14,226 bases of DNA from Clostridia bacterium. Its GTDB lineage: Bacteria > Bacillota_A > Clostridia > Oscillospirales > CAG-272. Within the stretch, counting starts at the first letter, position 1; each line of letters begins with the position of its first letter. Of the stretch, positions 13,178 to 14,226 are shown piece after piece. The notes under the pieces are model-generated. The model saw only the letters and a program-made list of their open reading frames with translations, was not told where the DNA came from and ran no database searches. The stretch covers positions 1 through 14,226 of the forward strand of contig JAFTRT010000040.1 of the NCBI GenBank assembly GCA_017462145.1. Reading direction: 5' to 3'. Made by a program: the position numbers and the translations under genes.

Positions 13178-13426
13178 ATGGAACGGATTACATTTATTCC
13201 CAAGGGCGTTTGCGCCCGTCAAATGGACATTGACGTAGAAAACGGCGTGATTGTTGCTGTGAAGATCACGGGAGGCTGTGCCGGCAACACGCAAGGTGTC
13301 AGCGCACTGTTGGTCGGCATGACGGTGGAGGAGGCAAAAAAACGCCTTTCCGGTATTCGTTGCGGCTTTAAGCCCACATCCTGTCCCGATCAGCTTTCCA
13401 AGGCTTTGGAAACCTACGGAGCATGA
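13178..13426 (+). CDS. Small TSCPD domain-containing protein (TIGR03905-like)
   Basis: An 82-residue protein. ATG at 13178 follows a very strong GGGAGGAGGT (13161-13170), which overlaps the upstream stop codon. The C-terminal TSCPDQLSKAL (67-77) is the TSCPD signature, also found at the C-terminus of B12-dependent ribonucleotide reductases. Free-standing copies such as this one are a separate family of unknown function. Four cysteines (C12, C34 in GGCAGNTQG, C62 and C69) could bind a metal or be redox active. Although the frame is open back to 12923, those residues overlap the upstream gene in another frame and are rejected. Its TGA overlaps an ATG (ATGA at 13423-13426) that is in frame with ispE, so it is closely coupled to ispE. 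A role in ribonucleotide reduction cannot be inferred from this context. Confidence 0.88.
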   Translation: MERITFIPKGVCARQMDIDVENGVIVAVKITGGCAGNTQGVSALLVGMTVEEAKKRLSGIRCGFKPTSCPDQLSKALETYGA

Positions 13427-13443
13427 AGAAAGAGGAGCACAAT

Positions 13444-14226
13444 ATGGCAGCAACCAGCACATCGGTCACCGTCAAAGGCTATGCAAAGATCAATCTCCAT
13501 TTGGATATTACAGGCCGCTTGGAGGGAGGATATCACAGCGTCAATACGGTCATGCAGACCATCTCCCTGTACGATACGGTAACCGTATATCCTACCGAGA
13601 CGCCTTGCTTTGTTGCAGAATGTGACAAGGAGGGGGTTCCGACGGATGAAAAAAACATTGCCGTTCGTGCGGCGATGCGCTTTGCGGAACGGGTGAAAAT
13701 CCCAGGCGGTGCTCGGATCTGCATTGAGAAGCGCATTCCGATGGCCGCAGGGATGGCAGGAGGGAGCGCCGATGCCGCCGCAACGCTGTTGGCCATGAAC
13801 CGTTTGTACGGAGAGCCGCTTTCTTGCGACGAGCTCTGTGAGATTGGCGGTACATTGGGAGCAGACGTTCCGTTTTGTATCGTTGGAGGTACCAAGCTTG
13901 CGGATGGAAAAGGGGAGCAGCTCCATGATCTTGCCTCTATGCCGGATTGCGTTTTGGTTGCGGCTTGCGGAGGCGAGGGGGTATCTACCCCTTGGGCATA
14001 CGGCCTTTTGGATCGAACCTATGCTGATTTTGGCGAGGAAAGCGACTATCGGCCGTATTCCACAGAGGCACTTTGCTGTGCCTTGTCGGAACAAGATGTA
14101 AGCGGAGTTGCCAGGGCGATGTATAACATTTTTGAAGGTTCTGTTGTGGCCGAGCGTCCTGTGGCAAGGGCCATTCGCACCGTGATGGAAGAGGAAGGGG
14201 CACTCCGCGCTATGATGAGTGGAAGC
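13444..14226 (+). CDS. ispE: 4-diphosphocytidyl-2-C-methyl-D-erythritol kinase, 3' end outside window
   Basis: A GHMP-family kinase of the MEP isoprenoid pathway that phosphorylates the 2-hydroxyl of CDP-methylerythritol with ATP. The 261 residues visible include YAKINLHLDI (13-22, catalytic Lys15), GGYHSVNTVMQTI (28-40), the ATP-binding IPMAAGMAGGSADAAA (98-113) and LGADVPFCIVGGT (138-150, catalytic Asp141). The last visible residues, MMSGS, begin the C-terminal glycine loop, so about 25-30 residues are missing. ATG at 13444 has GAGGAG (13432-13437) 6 nt upstream. An in-frame ATG at 13423, overlapping the TSCPD stop, would add seven residues and has a poorer ribosome binding site. It follows the TSCPD gene by 17 nt in the htpG-led operon. 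ispE is often next to spoIIR or purR genes in Bacillota, but here spoIIR is in another operon about 11 kb away. Confidence 0.96.
   Translation, partial: MAATSTSVTVKGYAKINLHLDITGRLEGGYHSVNTVMQTISLYDTVTVYPTETPCFVAECDKEGVPTDEKNIAVRAAMRFAERVKIPGGARICIEKRIPMAAGMAGGSADAAATLLAMNRLYGEPLSCDELCEIGGTLGADVPFCIVGGTKLADGKGEQLHDLASMPDCVLVAACGGEGVSTPWAYGLLDRTYADFGEESDYRPYSTEALCCALSEQDVSGVARAMYNIFEGSVVAERPVARAIRTVMEEEGALRAMMSGS

Overview
The window reads as chromosomal DNA of a spore-forming member of the Clostridia (Bacillota), probably an uncultured gut-type lineage. The grounds are a clear spoIIR gene, near-consensus sigma-A promoters, purine-rich AAAGGAG-type ribosome binding sites, a CPBP protease, AI-2E and HlyC/CorC membrane proteins, and a cell-surface protein with Gly-Ile-Gly repeats. 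No insertion sequence, phage gene, tRNA, rRNA or CRISPR array was seen. Lineage below class level is inference.

Layout. (1) Positions 3-1478 (+) hold the 3' part of a large repetitive, beta-helix-like surface protein, closed by a strong terminator at 1485-1517. (2) A leftward block, read from high to low coordinates, runs hisS, a DJ-1/PfpI protein, 5-formyl-THF cyclo-ligase, a CPBP intramembrane protease and spoIIR. It starts from a perfect TTGACA-N17-TATAAT promoter at 5741-5769. The first four genes are tightly packed or overlapping. spoIIR is set apart by a hairpin whose descending arm contains the spoIIR ribosome binding site. A sigma-F-like promoter straddles the ascending arm, so only forespore transcripts would escape the hairpin. 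(3) A second leftward operon, 9966 down to 5895, encodes a HlyC/CorC (CNNM-type) transporter, an AI-2E family permease with an acidic tail, and a second, diverged HlyC/CorC paralogue. It ends at a bidirectional terminator (5836-5876). It starts at a consensus promoter (10223-10250), followed by a leader of about 165 nt with an intrinsic terminator and a mutually exclusive alternative hairpin. This looks like a transcription-attenuation element that I cannot assign to a known riboswitch class. (4) A rightward operon, divergent from block 3, carries htpG, a protein resembling prephenate dehydratase plus an ACT domain but lacking catalytic residues, a small TSCPD-domain protein, and the 5' part of ispE, which runs off the window.

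Taken together these are mostly housekeeping functions: translation (hisS), folate and isoprenoid metabolism, chaperone, membrane transport, and a sporulation checkpoint gene. The least explained elements are the attenuator leader at 10049-10216, the hairpin that insulates spoIIR, the predicted pseudoenzyme at 12306-13172, and the second CorC paralogue, which has lost the family's membrane-core motifs.
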